Source: Symbiodinium natans (Eukaryota; Sar; Dinophyceae; Suessiales; Symbiodiniaceae). Taken from it: a stretch of 64,000 nt of DNA. Made by a program: the position numbers and the translations under genes. The stretch lies in contig CAJNDS010000102.1 in assembly GCA_905221605.1 (NCBI GenBank), forward strand, positions 582,501-646,500, in the 5' to 3' direction. The notes beneath the pieces are model-generated. The model was not told the DNA's origin. It saw only the letters and a program-made list of their open reading frames with translations, and did not search any database. Within the stretch, counting starts at the first letter, position 1, and the number at the start of each line of letters is the position of its first letter. Positions 21,484-40,600 of the stretch are shown here, piece after piece.

Positions 21484-21734
21484 AGACCTCAATTCTGGAG
21501 CTTCCGGGCTTCAGGGGAGCTAGGGGTCTAGAAGCGATGGTTGCTGAAAAGGTTGTTTGGGGAGTTTGTGGGAGGTCTTGGGGTAGCCGGTAGCCTTGCC
21601 TGGGCCACCCCGAGGCAGAGCAGCAGTCCCGCAGCAAGGCGCCAGGCCATGGCGGGAGCAGAGGAGAAGGAGGGAGGAGGGAAGATGGTGGCTCGCGATC
21701 GAAGCTGCGGCGCGCAAGTTAGAATATTGAAAAA

Positions 21735-21735
<1 letters not shown>

Positions 21736-21803
<68 letters not shown>
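21736..21803 (+). repeat. Poly-G tract, 68 nt
   Basis: An uninterrupted run of 68 G, then one T and 8 more G. Other tracts of 12-40 G or C occur at about 3111, 6728, 12687, 25647, 26101, 32682, 36625, 40437, 43741 and 44500. Exact lengths in the assembly may be unreliable. Confidence 0.9.
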
Positions 21804-21804
<1 letters not shown>

Positions 21805-22678
21805 GGGGGGGGATTGCAGTTAGAACATTTTTGGTGGCGGAGGGGAAACGGCCCGATTTTACCCTCGGGCCAACCCTTGCAGTCAGCATCTTTTTTAACG
21901 GACGGGTGCAGTTAGAATATTGTTGAAAGGCCCCATTGAAAAGGAGGGAGGGGGGAGGGCACGAGGCTCGGGCCCTTAGCCACCGAAGCTGTTTAGAATC
22001 GCCGCAGCTTGAGGTCGAGGATGCTTGTAAGTTTATGGGGGCTCTTCAACCACATACTCTCCCGCAGCGCCTGACACCCTCCAGCACGTCCAAAGGACCT
22101 TGAGCCCCGAAGGCCCGACTGGAAAGTTCGAGGCGTCAGCCCTGAACCCTCGTGAGGCTCTAGTAGGGGATCCGGAGTAGGGGCCCATAATCTGGGTCTC
22201 CTGTTATATAACCCTTATATACACTACGTACCTTAGATTTAGGGTTTAGGGGTCTAGGGCGACAAACATTTCGGGTTCCGGGCTTAGGGTTTTAGGGTTT
22301 CAGGGGCTTCGAAAAAACGAGCGGCAAACGCTGAGCCTCCCTTTCTGCGCAACCAGAGATGGTGCCTCTTCGGAGGATCCCGTCAAACGATGAGGGCTTC
22401 GGGCCTGGGGTTCAGGGCTTGGGGTTTGGGGTTTAGGGTTTAGGGTTTAGGGCTTAGGGTTTAGGGCTTGGGGTCCCCCTGAACAAACGAGCTCAAGCCG
22501 TCTGTCGCAGAGAGAGCGGAGGCTCGAGAAGCAGCGCCCTATCAACACAGAGCAGCCCTCGAACCCACCTAAACCCTCAACCTCTGCCATGCTAACCCTA
22601 AACCCTAAACCCTCAACCCTAAACCCTAAACACCCCTAAAAAGCCTACACTGACCACTAAACACCCTCGAACTCTCCA

Positions 22679-25600
22679 TCAGGTGAGTCGGAAGTTCGCC
22701 GTCAAGTCACCGATGTCCTTCAAGGCCACCCCAAGGCTGGCACTTTAGGGTTTAGGGTTTAGGGTTTAGGGTTTAGGGTTTAGGGTTTAGGGTTTAGGGT
22801 TTAGGGTTTAGGGTTTAGGGTTTAGGGTTTAGGGATTAGGGTTCAGGGTTTGGGGTTTAGGGTTTAGGGTTTAGGGTTTGGGGTTTGGGGTTTGGGGTTT
22901 GGGGTTTAGGGTTTAGGGTTTAGGGTTCTGGGTTTAGGGTTTAGGGTTTAGGGTTTGGGGTTTAGGGTTTAGGGTTCTGGGTTTAGGGTTTAGGGTTTAG
23001 GGTTTAGGGCCTTGGAACTATCTTCCTAATCCAGGCCCTCTTCCCGCAAGGAAAATATCTGAGGGTATGATTTCCATATCCCGCCCTAAACCCCAGACCC
23101 TCAACCCTGTAAACCCTCAACCCTACCAAGCGTAGGAACCTCCACCCTGCACCCCAATTGGGGGCTCGTAGGTCGGCAGTATCCCAGAGGCCTACCTTGC
23201 CCCCCAAGGCCGATATGAGCCAGCATTAAAACCCCAACTAAACCCATGTTAAACCCCCATGTCCATCCTAAACCCTAAACCCTAAACCCTAAACCCTAAA
23301 TTGAACCATCTCCATCCTAAACCCTGAACCCTAAACCCAGCTCGGGGCGTTCCTTCATGGAATGCCGCGCCGACTCCTTGATCCCCGCATTGTTGCAGGT
23401 CCTGCAAACGTAAAGGATTCAGGGTACACAGGGTTTAGGATTTAGGGTTTAGGGTTTAGGGTTTTGGGTTTGGGGTTTGGGGTTTGGGGTTCGGGGTTGG
23501 CAGGCTTGGGGTTTAGGGATCCGGGTCGCCGAAAGCAAGCGGAGAAGGCCGAGTTGAAAGCAGGGCGGGCGCTTGACTTGAGGGTTTTTTTTGGGATTCG
23601 ACCACCCGAAGCTTGAGATCCAAAACCCTACGCGACACATGAGGGCCTAAACCCTCAACCCTAAACCCTAAACCCTCAACCCTAAACTGGTTATTGCGAG
23701 GATCCATAGGCTCCCATCTAACGCAGGGGGGCCCGAGCTTTTACTTCGGGCGGCTCTCTCTGAGGGGAGGGCCGGTGCAGTTCTTCCACCACCGTCAGCA
23801 GGAGCTCCTGCTTTCTCCAAGGGAGGTTCCCGGTCCGCTGTCCGCTATCGGGGGGGAAGGGCGTTGGGGAGGTTTAGGGTGGCTTAAGGCTAAGGGTTCT
23901 CGGGCTTAAGGTCTAGGATTTGAGGTTGAGGTTTCAGGGGTTCGGGCCTGGGGGCTTCTGGGACGCAAGGGCCGGCTGCTTTCGGAACACGCAGGGTGCC
24001 ACCTGATCCTGCATCATGGTGAAGTTTACCCATGCTCTCACCTCCCTAACCCCTGAACTCCAGACCCAAGGCCGCGTTGGACCTTCTTTCAAGCCACTTC
24101 AAGCCTCGACCTCATCTGAATACCCCCCCCCAGCTTACGCTGCAAAAAGCAGGGACCTTGTGGCTATCATCATCGTCACAGCACTGGGGGGCCATTTCGC
24201 TCTGTTCTAGGCAGGGGGGTTGATCTAGGAGGCTTCAAACCGTATAACACACCTGGAGGATCCTGTCAACATCCCGCGCCCCTGGGCTTTAGGGAGCTTC
24301 GGGGACCCCTTCGCCGTCCCCTCCCAGCGCCTTCTGCTGCGCAAGGTCCTCGTTCTCCTTGCGCACGGCCTCTTGCCGGCTCATGAGCCGCTCTCCTGCC
24401 GAGTTGAAGGTCTTGGGGTTCAGGGTTTGCTGGGTGCAGAAGACTACACTCACTACACACAAAACTTCCACCAGGCGAGCCTGAAATCCCTGAGGAAAGG
24501 CCCACACACCCCTTATTTGCCTAACCGTACAGCACTAAACCCTACATAAATTAAGAGCCTAACCTATAGTACTAAACCCTTAAGCCTAACCCTACAGTAC
24601 TGAACCGTAAGTATAAAGCCCTGGAGTCCACAACCCCGCGAATCCGAGAGCCCAACAGCAAGCACACTTCTCCCGGCCTTCCGCGCGCAAGCGGTCGCCA
24701 TCCTTCAGGGCCTCATCACGCTCGCGCCTTCACAGCGCGGAGCTCCGAGAGGGTCTCTTAGGGTCTCTCGTGCGGCTTCCGTCGAGCAGAAGTGGTTTCA
24801 AGCAGCAGAAGCCCTAAGCCTAAACCCGAAGACATTCGTGGAAGGATGGCAAAAAGCATTCTCGGGCCTCAGAGACCGAATGCGCTCGTTGGCGGCATCG
24901 ATCTTGCTGTTGGCCTCCTCCGCCACCTCCCCCCAAGTCTTTCGAGACTTTCCGCTTCGAGGCGGTGTTTCGGGGGCTTTTCAGGGTGCATCAGCAGGTG
25001 CGCGAGGTCTGAGCTTTGAGTTCAAGGCTTAAGGCTTGCATCGAGAGCGTGTGTGCAGCCCCTGGGGAGGCGACACCCCCAACCCCCGAAAACCCTTAAC
25101 GGTGTTCATGTCCCAAACCCCTGCTACATGTTCCTGTAACCGTAGCTTGCAGGGGAGCGGGGATGGGATTTGGGGCCCAGAGAGTTTCATTGGGCAGCTG
25201 CTCAGACACCCGCAAGCCTTACCTTTAGACTTCCACTTGGAAAGTCTGGGCTGTCTTGAGTATCTCCTGCCACAGCTCACGTCATTTCCCCTCTCAGCCC
25301 AGGCCTTGTCGAGGTTTATCTTCACTGCGCCGATCTCGGCCTCGCACCGGAGTGTGGGAAATGGGAGTAAGGCTCCGGGCCCTGAGGCCTGCCCAGTCCC
25401 ACCCAAACCTCCCAAAGCCCCAAACCAACCTCCCCCTTACCCCCTTACCCCCTTACCCCCTTACCCCCTTACCCCCTTACCTCCACCCCCCCACCCCTCG
25501 GCCTTCAGACTCTCGTTGAGGTCGCGGGCCTTCTTTGTCTCGGCCTGCGGAGGGGGGCGCCAGGTGGCGGCTCTCTCACCTTAAGGGCCAGCCCCACCAG

Positions 25601-27906
25601 CTCACAGCATAACCCGCAACATCTTGCGTGCAACCCGGTGAGTAAAAGCCCCCCCCCCCCCCCGACCCCTAAACCCTAAACCCCTAAACCCGAAACCCGA
25701 AACCCTAAACCCTAAACCCAAGAAAAAAGAAGCAAGGAGTAGCAGGTTTGAGGATCCCAAGCCAAGCGCTCTGAAAGGAAGATGGCCCCGCGTTGAGCCC
25801 TTCGGGGGTACCCCGGGTTTTCTCAGAGGGTTGCTTTTGGGTTTGGCTTTAGGGGGCTTGGGGGTTTAGGATTTAGGGTTTAGGGGTTTGGGAGGGTAGG
25901 GAGGCTGGGGTGTGTGGAATCCGCCGAGGCCTCGGGCCGGAGGTGTATAGGTTGTCAGAACAGGCACCCCCCTCCAAATCCTCCCCCCACACCCAAAGCC
26001 CTTTTTCGGACCCCTTTTTTTGGCCTCAAATGGGTACCCCCCCTGGAAACCGGGACCAGAGGCAAAGCCCCTCCCAGCAGGGTCCCCCGCCGTTGTTCAC
26101 CCCCCCCCCCCCCCCCCCCCCCCACCCTCAACCCAACCCTTATTGCTTGGGGTCCAGCGACTTGGGCGCTGCGGAATCACCATGCTCACGCGGATGCGCT
26201 GGGCCGGGCCGAGGCGGGTCGCGTAGCGTTAAAATTAAGGCTCAGGGGGTTCCACCCAAAGGGACAGCAGCACGCCATCCCGCCAAGAACAAGCTGCTGC
26301 TGACGCCGAGGTTGCTCTTCTCAAGCCTAGACCCTTCGAAGCCCCAACCTGGTAAAAACCCTTATACCCTTATTCCCTTAATTCCCTTATTCCCTTAAAC
26401 CCTTATACTTATACCCTTATACTCCTCCCCCCCAAAGCCCCAAAGCCCCAAAGCCCTGAGCGCACATCGCGCGACGCTCCAAGGGCGGGGCGAGTAGACT
26501 CTGCGATCGCTGCACCGACTCTTGCCTCAGGTCCAGGATGGAGCCTTTCTGGGTGCGGACTTCTATAAAATAAGGGTGCCCATTTTGGGGCGAAGGGATG
26601 GCGCGGCGCAATGAACCTGAGGCCCTTTACCAAAAGAAATGGCGCCGGGCACCCGGCCCGCAGGAGACCTGGGCCATCTGCGAGGGCCATAAGGGAATAT
26701 TCTTCGAAATTCTTGCGACCCCGACACGAGAGCCTGCGAGGATTGGAGGCTTGTGAAGTTCTTAGTGTTCAGAAGTCTTCCTAAACAAGTCTGCAACCCA
26801 ATAAGGCTCACAAAGTCAACTCTTCAGGAACTCAAACCCTCAACCCGAAATTGGGGCGTCATCCAAGTCCCTTGCAAAAGGACGAGCCAAGGGCGCGGCA
26901 CGCGGGAGGTCGCTAAATGGCAGGCCTCTGTTCAGGGCTTTTGGGGGTTTAAGGGGTTTAGGGTTCAAGGGCTTTTGGGGGTTTAGGGTTTGGGGTTTAG
27001 GTATTCGGGGTTTAGGGTTCAGGGCTTGGGGTTTGGGGTTTGGGGTGTATGGGGCTTAAGCTTTGAAACTGTGGGGTTTGGGGTGGTTGCGTGAAGGGCG
27101 AAGCCGTGTCCCAATCTGTCGAAGCCTCCCTCAACCCTGAAACCCTCAACGGTGAAACGCTCAACCCTATAAACCCTTGAACCCTGAACTCCAAACCCCA
27201 AACCCTAATTAATCTCTACACCCTAAACCTATAAACCCTAAACTATAAAACCCTTGAGCCCTGAACCCTCTTGTCACAGATAAGCCGGAATCTCGGGGGC
27301 CCCTGGCCGGAGCGTGCCCGGTGAAGCTGACCGCGAAGCTCCTGGCTTAAATGCGGCTTAGGGTTTGGGGTCCGGGGTTTAGGGTTTGGGGTTTAGGGTT
27401 TCGGGTTTGGGGTTTAGGGTTTAGGGTTTAGGGTTTGGGGTTTGGGGTTTAGGGTTTGGGGTTTGGGGTTTGGGTTTGGGGTTTAGGGTTTAGGGTTTGG
27501 GGTTTGGGGTTTGGGGTTTGGGGTTTGATGGGGTTTGAGGTTTGGGGTTTGGGGTTTGGGGCTTGGGGTTCAGGGTGTGGGGTTTGGGGTTACCGGCTCC
27601 CCGTCCTGGATCTTGAGCGCCTGGTCGCGGACCCGGGCATCGGCATCCTGCATATCCGCTATTGTGGATTTGAAAGAAGGGAGCCTCAGGATTTAGGCTT
27701 TTGGATTTATCACGCTTATAGGGATGTTATCGGGTTATGGGGCTTACAGGGCTTCTAGGGCTTGTAGGATTCTTTTGGGGGTTCATAAGGCCAGCAGGTC
27801 TTGTGGCGCCACTTGCCATGCTGCCAGCACTCCCCCCTACAAAACCCCAGGCCGGGGCACCTGGATCTGCTGTGCCACGTGCGTGGCATCCGCGGGCCCG
27901 GCGGGC
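22679..27906 (-). CDS. Coiled-coil protein, at least 13 exons
   Basis: Minus-strand exons: 27861-27906, 27606-27647, 27318-27341, 26509-26525, 26305-26326, 25503-25544, 25305-25340, 24871-24926, 24678-24727, 24331-24395, 23773-23807, 23344-23401 and 22679-22717 (stop at 22679-22681). Every junction is in phase. The product is charged and heptad-like: DADARVRDQALKIQ, ELRGQLHR, AETKKARDLNESLK, AEEANSKIDAANERIRSLRE, RQEAVRKENEDLAQQK and ELLLTVVEELHR. It ends in a Cys-containing segment and DIGDLTANFRLT. The family cannot be named; a cytoskeletal or scaffold role is only a guess. Exons of 17, 22 and 24 nt are unusually small. Donors are GC, GA or GT. The 5' end lies upstream of 27.9 kb, and the last exon is the least certain. 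Confidence 0.65.
22743..23010 (+). repeat. Long telomere-type array
   Basis: About 36 heptamers, TTTAGGG with blocks of TTTGGGG and TTCTGGG. It lies in the intron between coiled-coil exons 23344-23401 and 22679-22717. Confidence 0.95.
25433..25484 (+). repeat. Minisatellite (CCCCCTTA)n
   Basis: About six perfect CCCCCTTA octamers in the intron between coiled-coil exons 25503-25544 and 25305-25340. Confidence 0.9.
27356..27592 (+). repeat. Telomere-variant array rich in TTTGGGG
   Basis: TTTGGGG and TTTAGGG heptamers intermix; the former dominates after 27440. Intronic between coiled-coil exons 27606-27647 and 27318-27341. Confidence 0.9.
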
Positions 27907-29990
27907 CTCGGCGCGGCGCGCTGAGGGGAGGAGTCGTCTTGGAGTGTTTGCTTTCGGCCTCCGCGGCCGTTTCAACTCCGTGAAAGACTCTGGCCTGAAG
28001 GCCTGGACCTAAAACCCTGCGACTTGGAACATTTTCAGACCTTTCTGAGCCGAAGAACCCAAACCCTCTCAAGTACGACTCTAAGACCTTCCTTGGTCCC
28101 TCTTTACATACAGTTTTCTGGGTTATATACTTATTCAGGGAAGTTACTCTAAACTCTTTACCTATAGCTTTCTGGGTTATACCTTCTTATTCAGGGAAGA
28201 TACTACTAACCTGTAGGTAAATGGAGCTCTGGTCCATCACCTACAGCCGCACGCGCTGGGGTCCAGTCCTTCCGTTCCGCGGCGCCTGGCCACGAACTCT
28301 CGAGAAACCCGTACCCAAAACCCTAAACCCTAAACCCTAAGCCTCTCAGTTTGAGTTGAGCCGGGGGTTCTTCGGGCTTGGGGGGACAGGCTCCCGAAGG
28401 AGGGCTCAGCGATGTAAGGCTTAACCTGAACATTCTGGGACGTAAACTACTATTTGCTTAACAACCCAAAAACATGTTGAAAATGATAGTCCCTGTATTA
28501 CCCTTATGAAAAAACTGATTTCTTTAGAGCTCAACAAAAAGAACCTCAGACCCCAGGCCTAGAAGTCTCAAAGCGTCGAGCATGCCGGCAGCTTTTCTTC
28601 CTGTATGGTTGCGATGGCTTCCGCACCACGTGTGGGTGCTCTCGGCTTTGGACGCAAAGGCGTTCGTTGTCTTGCCTGCATCTTTTTAGGGTTTAGGGTT
28701 TAGGGTTTGGGGTTTAGGGTTTAGGGTTGAGGGTTGAGGGTTGAGGGTTGAGGCTTTACCTCTGAAAGCATGGGTTTGGAGCGCCGGTTGCATCAGGTCT
28801 CTACGTGCTCGTTGGCACGTCGACTCACGGGCAAAGCCAGAAGCCAGCTCGCACACAGCTTTGTGCTGCGAAACACCACAGAGGTGCCACTTCACATGCA
28901 CCGATTCGTCAAACCATAGCCGCCAGGCCCCGTCCTGTTGAGACTGGCCGGCGGGCAAAGCAATGTACTGTAGGGCCGCAGAGGGAGCTTTCGGTGGCTT
29001 TGGGGGGATCTTCAAGGCCTTTATACTTCGGTGCGAAGATGAGGCGAACCCTCGAAACCCTACAGTAGAGCTGGGCGGCCCATGCCGCCCCGCCCTTGGA
29101 AAACCAATCCATGCGCGCATTCCGAATTCCGGGGCCTCGGGAGCGGCAGGGCTTTGGGGCAGGGTGGGATGTTGGGGCTCGCAAGCCTGGGGGATGTGAA
29201 CAGCTGGCCAAGGCCCCAAAGGATGCGTCCTCAACCCTAAGAATGCAAAACCGGAGGTCCTGAAACCCGAAAAACCGCAGCTCTGGCGCATCAGCAAGGA
29301 ACCCTAAACCTAAACCCTAAGGCCCAGCGACCGGCAGCCAAAGGTACTTGGCGCTTATCTCTGTTCGGCGTCTCGCCTGCTGGGGGCCGAAGCACTTTTG
29401 GGTCCGTTAGGGACTTAGGGTTGCGTCTTTAGGGGTTTAGGGGTTTCAGGGTTTGGAGTTACGTGTTTAGGGTTTAGTGTTTAGGGGTTCAGGGTTCAGG
29501 GTTTAGGGTTTAGGGTTTAGGGTTCAGGGTTCAGGGTTCAGGGTTCAGGGTTCAGGGCTTAGGGTGTAGGGTTTACGGTTTACGGTTTACGGATTAGGGT
29601 TTAGGGTTTAGGGTTTAGGGTTTAGGGTTTAGGGTTTAGGGTTCAGGGTTCAGGGTTTAGGGTTTAGGGTTTAGGGTTTAGGGTTTAGGGTTTAGGGTTT
29701 AGGGTTTAGGGTTTAGGGTTTCGTTTCTAGGGTTTACGGTTTAGGGTTTAGGGTCTCAGGATGCTTCAGGATCAAAGATGTTCCGGGGGGGGGGGGTGTT
29801 TGTTTTTGAACCCTCTGAGCCCGAAACCCTAAACAGTAAACCCTAAAGCCCCCTAAGCCCCCTAAGCCCCCCCTTGAGCCCCCCCCAAAGCCCCCCCCCC
29901 TAAGCCCCCACCTAAAACCCCCCCTATAAGCCCTCTCAAAAACCCCACTATAAGCCCCCCTAAAAGGTCACAGGCGCACAAAAAACCTGG
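27907..29990. other. Interval between the coiled-coil exons and the 30-kb satellite
   Basis: Holds telomere-type arrays (28687-28754, 29440-29757), a local duplication at about 28100-28195 with two copies of TTTCTGGGTTATA...TTATTCAGGGAAG, and C-rich CCCCTAAGCC repeats after 29848. Possible 5' exons of the coiled-coil gene lie at 27.9-28.7 kb (for example a minus frame reading ETAAEAESKHSK), but the junctions are unclear. Confidence 0.45.
29440..29757 (+). repeat. Long telomere-type array with TTCAGGG and TTTACGG variants
   Basis: About 40 heptamers. TTCAGGG units cluster around 29520-29555 and TTTACGG around 29573-29590, separating blocks of perfect TTTAGGG. Confidence 0.95.
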
Positions 29991-30169
29991 AGACTTGAAG
30001 CATGCGACGTGCTTTTCGCTCGGGTTTTGGGCACATTGTGCTCGCAACTCCATGGCTAAGCCGACAACCAGAGAATTAGGAAAGCATGGGCTAGTGTTGA
30101 AACACCCACTAAAACCGACGTTTTCTGCACATGCAATAACATTTCGCCTAAAAATCTGAAGATGAGAAC

Positions 30170-30905
30170 AAAAGTACACATCGCTCCTTTCGAATCGGGC
30201 GTTCTAGTGAACGGCCACAATGGCGGCAAACAAGCACATAAAACCATGGAGTTTACGATGTTTTACGACATGCACACAAGGGTCAGCTTTGCGCGTTGTT
30301 ACTGATGCTTTTCTGTTATGTTGCTTCTGCTGGCAGTTGTTAATGGTTCGAGCGTCGTTCGCATAAGCCTTGTGACAGCGCGTCTTGTTACAGAAAGGCA
30401 AACATCCTGGTGCAGCATGTTGTGTCGAGGAGCAGAAACGCTGTACATTCCGGTGTTTTCGGCATGGATAGAGGAACATGGTCGCAACCAACCCCCCCGG
30501 ACGTCCCACAGCAAGAAACACTGTCAAAACCAAATCGAACTTTTGTCTTGTGACACTACAAAAATCTGAGCTATACATGTCACTCCTTTCATTTCGGGCG
30601 TTCTAGTGTGAAAGGCAGCAATGGCGGCAAACCAGCACAGAAAAGCATGGCTTTTACGATGTTTTACGACATGCACGCCAGCGTCAGTTTTGTGCGTTTT
30701 TGTTTTTTGTTCTTTTATGTTGCTTCTGCTGGCAGTTGTTAGTGGTTCGAGCGTCATGACGACACACCTTTCGCATAAGCCTTGTGACAGTGCATCTTGT
30801 TACATAAACGTCAAACATCCTGGTGCAGCATGTTGTGTAGAGGAGCAACAACGCTGCAAATACCGGTGTTTTGGGCATGAATAGAGTAACATGGTCGTAG
30901 CCCAC
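30170..30905. repeat. Two diverged copies of a ~330-base repeat
   Basis: Copy 1 is about 30174-30495 and copy 2 about 30573-30905. Both start near CTCCTTTC...TCGGGCGTTCTAGTG and share AATGGCGGCAAAC, TTTACGATGTTTTACGACAT, TATGTTGCTTCTGCTGGCAG and CATCCTGGTGCAGCATGTTG in the same order. Base composition is far more AT-rich than the surroundings and has no telomere-type units. C-rich CCCCTAAAAG blocks flank both sides. A weak third copy may precede at about 29960-30060. No conserved reading frame between copies. Confidence 0.8.
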
Positions 30906-31089
30906 ACCCCCGCACCCCCCACCCCCCCAAAAAGAAAAAAAAAAACAATAAATGTTTCCCCCTAAAAGCCCCTAAAAGTCCCCCCTAAAAGCCCCCCACA
31001 AAACCCCCTAAGCCCCCCTAAAAGACCCCCTAAAAGCCCCCCTAAGACCCGCCAAACCCCCTCGGGCGCCTCGCGGCGCCGCTGTAGGC

Positions 31090-37416
<6,327 letters not shown>

Positions 37417-37640
37417 CTTGCACGCAAGCCGCGCGTACAAGTAGCTTGCAAGACCAGTAGTGGCTGTTCACACGGAGCGGAAGTTGACGAACCTGAACAA
37501 GCCCTTTTTTCCCGGCATGCACTGTACAGTGCCGGCTTGCATTCCTTGGTCTCTGGAGGGGTGCCTTGCAGGCGACTTGCTCCGCAGGCTAGCGAGAATG
37601 CACTGTGCAGAAGCGCCTGTAGCACACGACGGCCTAGGGC

Positions 37641-40600
37641 CTAGTCAACCTCCTCAACGGTCGGGCCGCTGGCGCCTCCGGGGGGGCCGCCCATGTCAGC
37701 ACCGGGCATGCCGCCCTCGGGCATGCCACCACCACCTGCCGCCTGGTAGACCTTCATCATGATTGGGTTCACGACGCCCTCGAGCTCCTTCTGCTTGGCC
37801 TCGAACTCGTCCTTCTCGGCCAGCTGGTTCTTGTCCAGCCAATCGAGGGTCTCCTGAACGGCCGACTCGATCTTCTCCTTGTCGCCGCCCTCGAACTTGT
37901 CCTTCAGCTTCTCCTCGTTCAAGGTGTTGCGCATGGTGAAGCAGTAGTTCTCCAGGCCGTTCTTGGCCTCGATCTTGTGCTTGTTAGCCTCGTCTTCGGC
38001 ACGGAACTTCTCCTCACGTGCGGTCAAGGTGCCCTGAATATTACCTACTAGTAGTGAAAAAGATTGAAAAACCTAACTTGAGGGCACACTAACCGACAGG
38101 AAGCAGAAGTACCTCTCAAGAACAGGCCAAGCTTCTGCTTCTTGCACCATGCGGTCGATCTCGGCCTGCGATAGGCGGCCCTTCTCCTAGACAGATTTTT
38201 TGGATTTGTGGCTTGGATGTTTGGCACTGGTTGACAGGGCACGAGCTCATCATGAAGAACCTTTCCAGGGTGCTGCCCAAGAATCGTTCGTGATGGTGAT
38301 CTGGTTGGACTTGCCGGTGGACTTGTCCGAAGCGCTCACGTTCAGAATGCCGTTGGCATCGATGTCGAAGGTCACCTCGATCTGGGGCACGCCGCGCGGG
38401 GCTGGAGGGATGCCGTCCAGGTGGAACTTGCCCAGCAGGTTGTTGTCCTTGGTCATGGCGCGCTCACCCTCAAAGACCTGGATCAACACACCCGGCTGGT
38501 TGTCCGCGTAGGTGGTGAAGGTCTGGCCCTTGCCGTATTTTCGCAGGGAGGCTTCATGTTTCGGGGGTAGAAGGGAGCCGCTGTATAAGGACTGTTCAGA
38601 GCATGGGGGTGGGTCCTCAAAGCCGAGTTGAGGACTTTCGGATGCAAGGAGGTGTCTGAACGGTGCTTAGTCCCGAAACAGCTTCTTGATCCGCGTACGC
38701 GACATTCCGAATTCCGAATCCCAAGGCCTTCTTAGTGGGGATGGTCGTGTTGCGCTCGATCAACTTGGTCATCACGCCACCGGCAGTTTCCAGACCCATG
38801 GACAAGGGCGTCACATCCAGAAGCAGCAGGTCCTGCACCTGGGACGAACCCTCGCCAGTCAGGATGGCGGCCTGCACCGCGGCACCGTAGGCCACAGCCT
38901 CATCAGGGTTGATGGACCTGTTGGGCTCCTTGCCGTTGAAGAACTCCTGGATCATGGCCTGCACCTTGGGAATGCGCGTGGAGCCGCCAACCAGCACGAC
39001 GTCGTGCACATTCTTCTTATCGATGCCGGAGTCCCTCAGGCACTTCTCCACTGGGCCCATGGAGTTGCGGAAGTAATCCATGCACAGCTCCTCGAATCGG
39101 GCACGAGACAGGGAGCAGGAGTAGTCAACGCCCTCGAAGAGGGAGTCGATCTCGATGGTGGCCTGGGTGGAGGAAGACAGCGTTCGCTTGGCCCGCTCGC
39201 ACTGTGTTCGCAAACGGCGAAGGGCCCGCTGGTTGCCCGCCATGTCCTTGCCGCGATTCTTTCGCCTCGGATGGCGCAACATGTAGCAAGACCCGATGGA
39301 AGCTGACCTGTTGACTCCTACAAGCTACACCGCTTGTCGGACAAGTTTCTTGAAGTCCTGAATGCAGAAGTCCACAATGCGATTGTCGAAATCCTCACCA
39401 CCCAGATGGGTGTCGCCGGCGGTTGCCTCTGCATCTCGAGCTTCGGTACAACAACCGAAACAGGCAAATGGCCACACATGCAAACCTCGAATCCTATTCC
39501 CATGAAGAATTTCAGTCCCGCAAGACCGCAGAGAAAACTGCCTACAGGGGCTTGGGCTGCGATGAGCAAGAGCTTCTCAGCAAGAAGCGGCCTTCACCTC
39601 GAAAATCCCATCTTCGATGGTCAGGAGGGAGACATCGAAGGTGCCACCGCCCATGTCCTGCTTCAACCAAGGGATTTTGGGGGCGAATCTGACTCCCGGG
39701 CCCCAAGGTCTACACAAACGTGCTGCCGGGAGAGGAGTCTTCTGCCAACATTGAACAGCTCCACTATAGAGACCTGAACTTTTCCTAGGTTTTAAGGAAT
39801 GTAGCCAAGCGTCGTAGATGAGCACGTTCCTTTCGCCGGAGCCCTTCTTGTCCAGTCCGTACGCAATGGCTGCCGCGGTTGGCCTGGTCTCTCCGTCTCT
39901 TCCACATGACGTGTCTCAGTCGTCTCATAAAACAAAGAGCACTGTCCGGAGACGTCGAAACCCCGGCCAATGAGCGTTCGCTTGTTTTGGCTAGGTCAGT
40001 TAGCTGAGTGGCTCATTGATGATGCGCAGCACGTTCATGCCAGAGATGGTGCCTGTCAACAGGTCAACTTTTTGTGATGGAGAGGGCTTAAAGCGGACAT
40101 TATGGCAGACATTGTCAGGAGACTAAACCTTAAACCCTAAACCCTGAACCCGAAACCTCAAGGCCTGTTCAGTGGGGGAGTGGGATACAATGAAGGGGCG
40201 CCTGCATCCTTGGTGGCCTGGCGCTGCGAGTCGTTGAAGTACGCCGGCACCGTGACCACGGCGTCGTTGATCTTGGTGCCCAGGTAGGCCTCGGCAGTCT
40301 CCTTCATCTTCAGGAGCACCATGGAGGAGATTTCCTCCGGGTGGAACTTCTTTTCCTGGGACAAGGCTCTTTTTGTCACTGAAAACTCAGGAGAACCACA
40401 AGCATGGGAGACATGCTGTGCGGGATCGTCGAGGTTGGGGGGGGGGGGGGGGAAGAGACAAAGCCAAGGGCTCCTCACCCTCCACGGTGACCACGATGAG
40501 CGGCTTGTCGCCGGCGCCGGCCTGCAGCTTGAAGGGCCACAGCTTCATGTCGGCCTGCACGATGGGATCTGCGAACTTGCGGCCGATCAGGCGCTTGGCA

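Noticed and set aside
38686-39306. Plus-strand frame of 206 codons
   Set aside because: Exact antisense of the large HSP70 exon 38728-39265.
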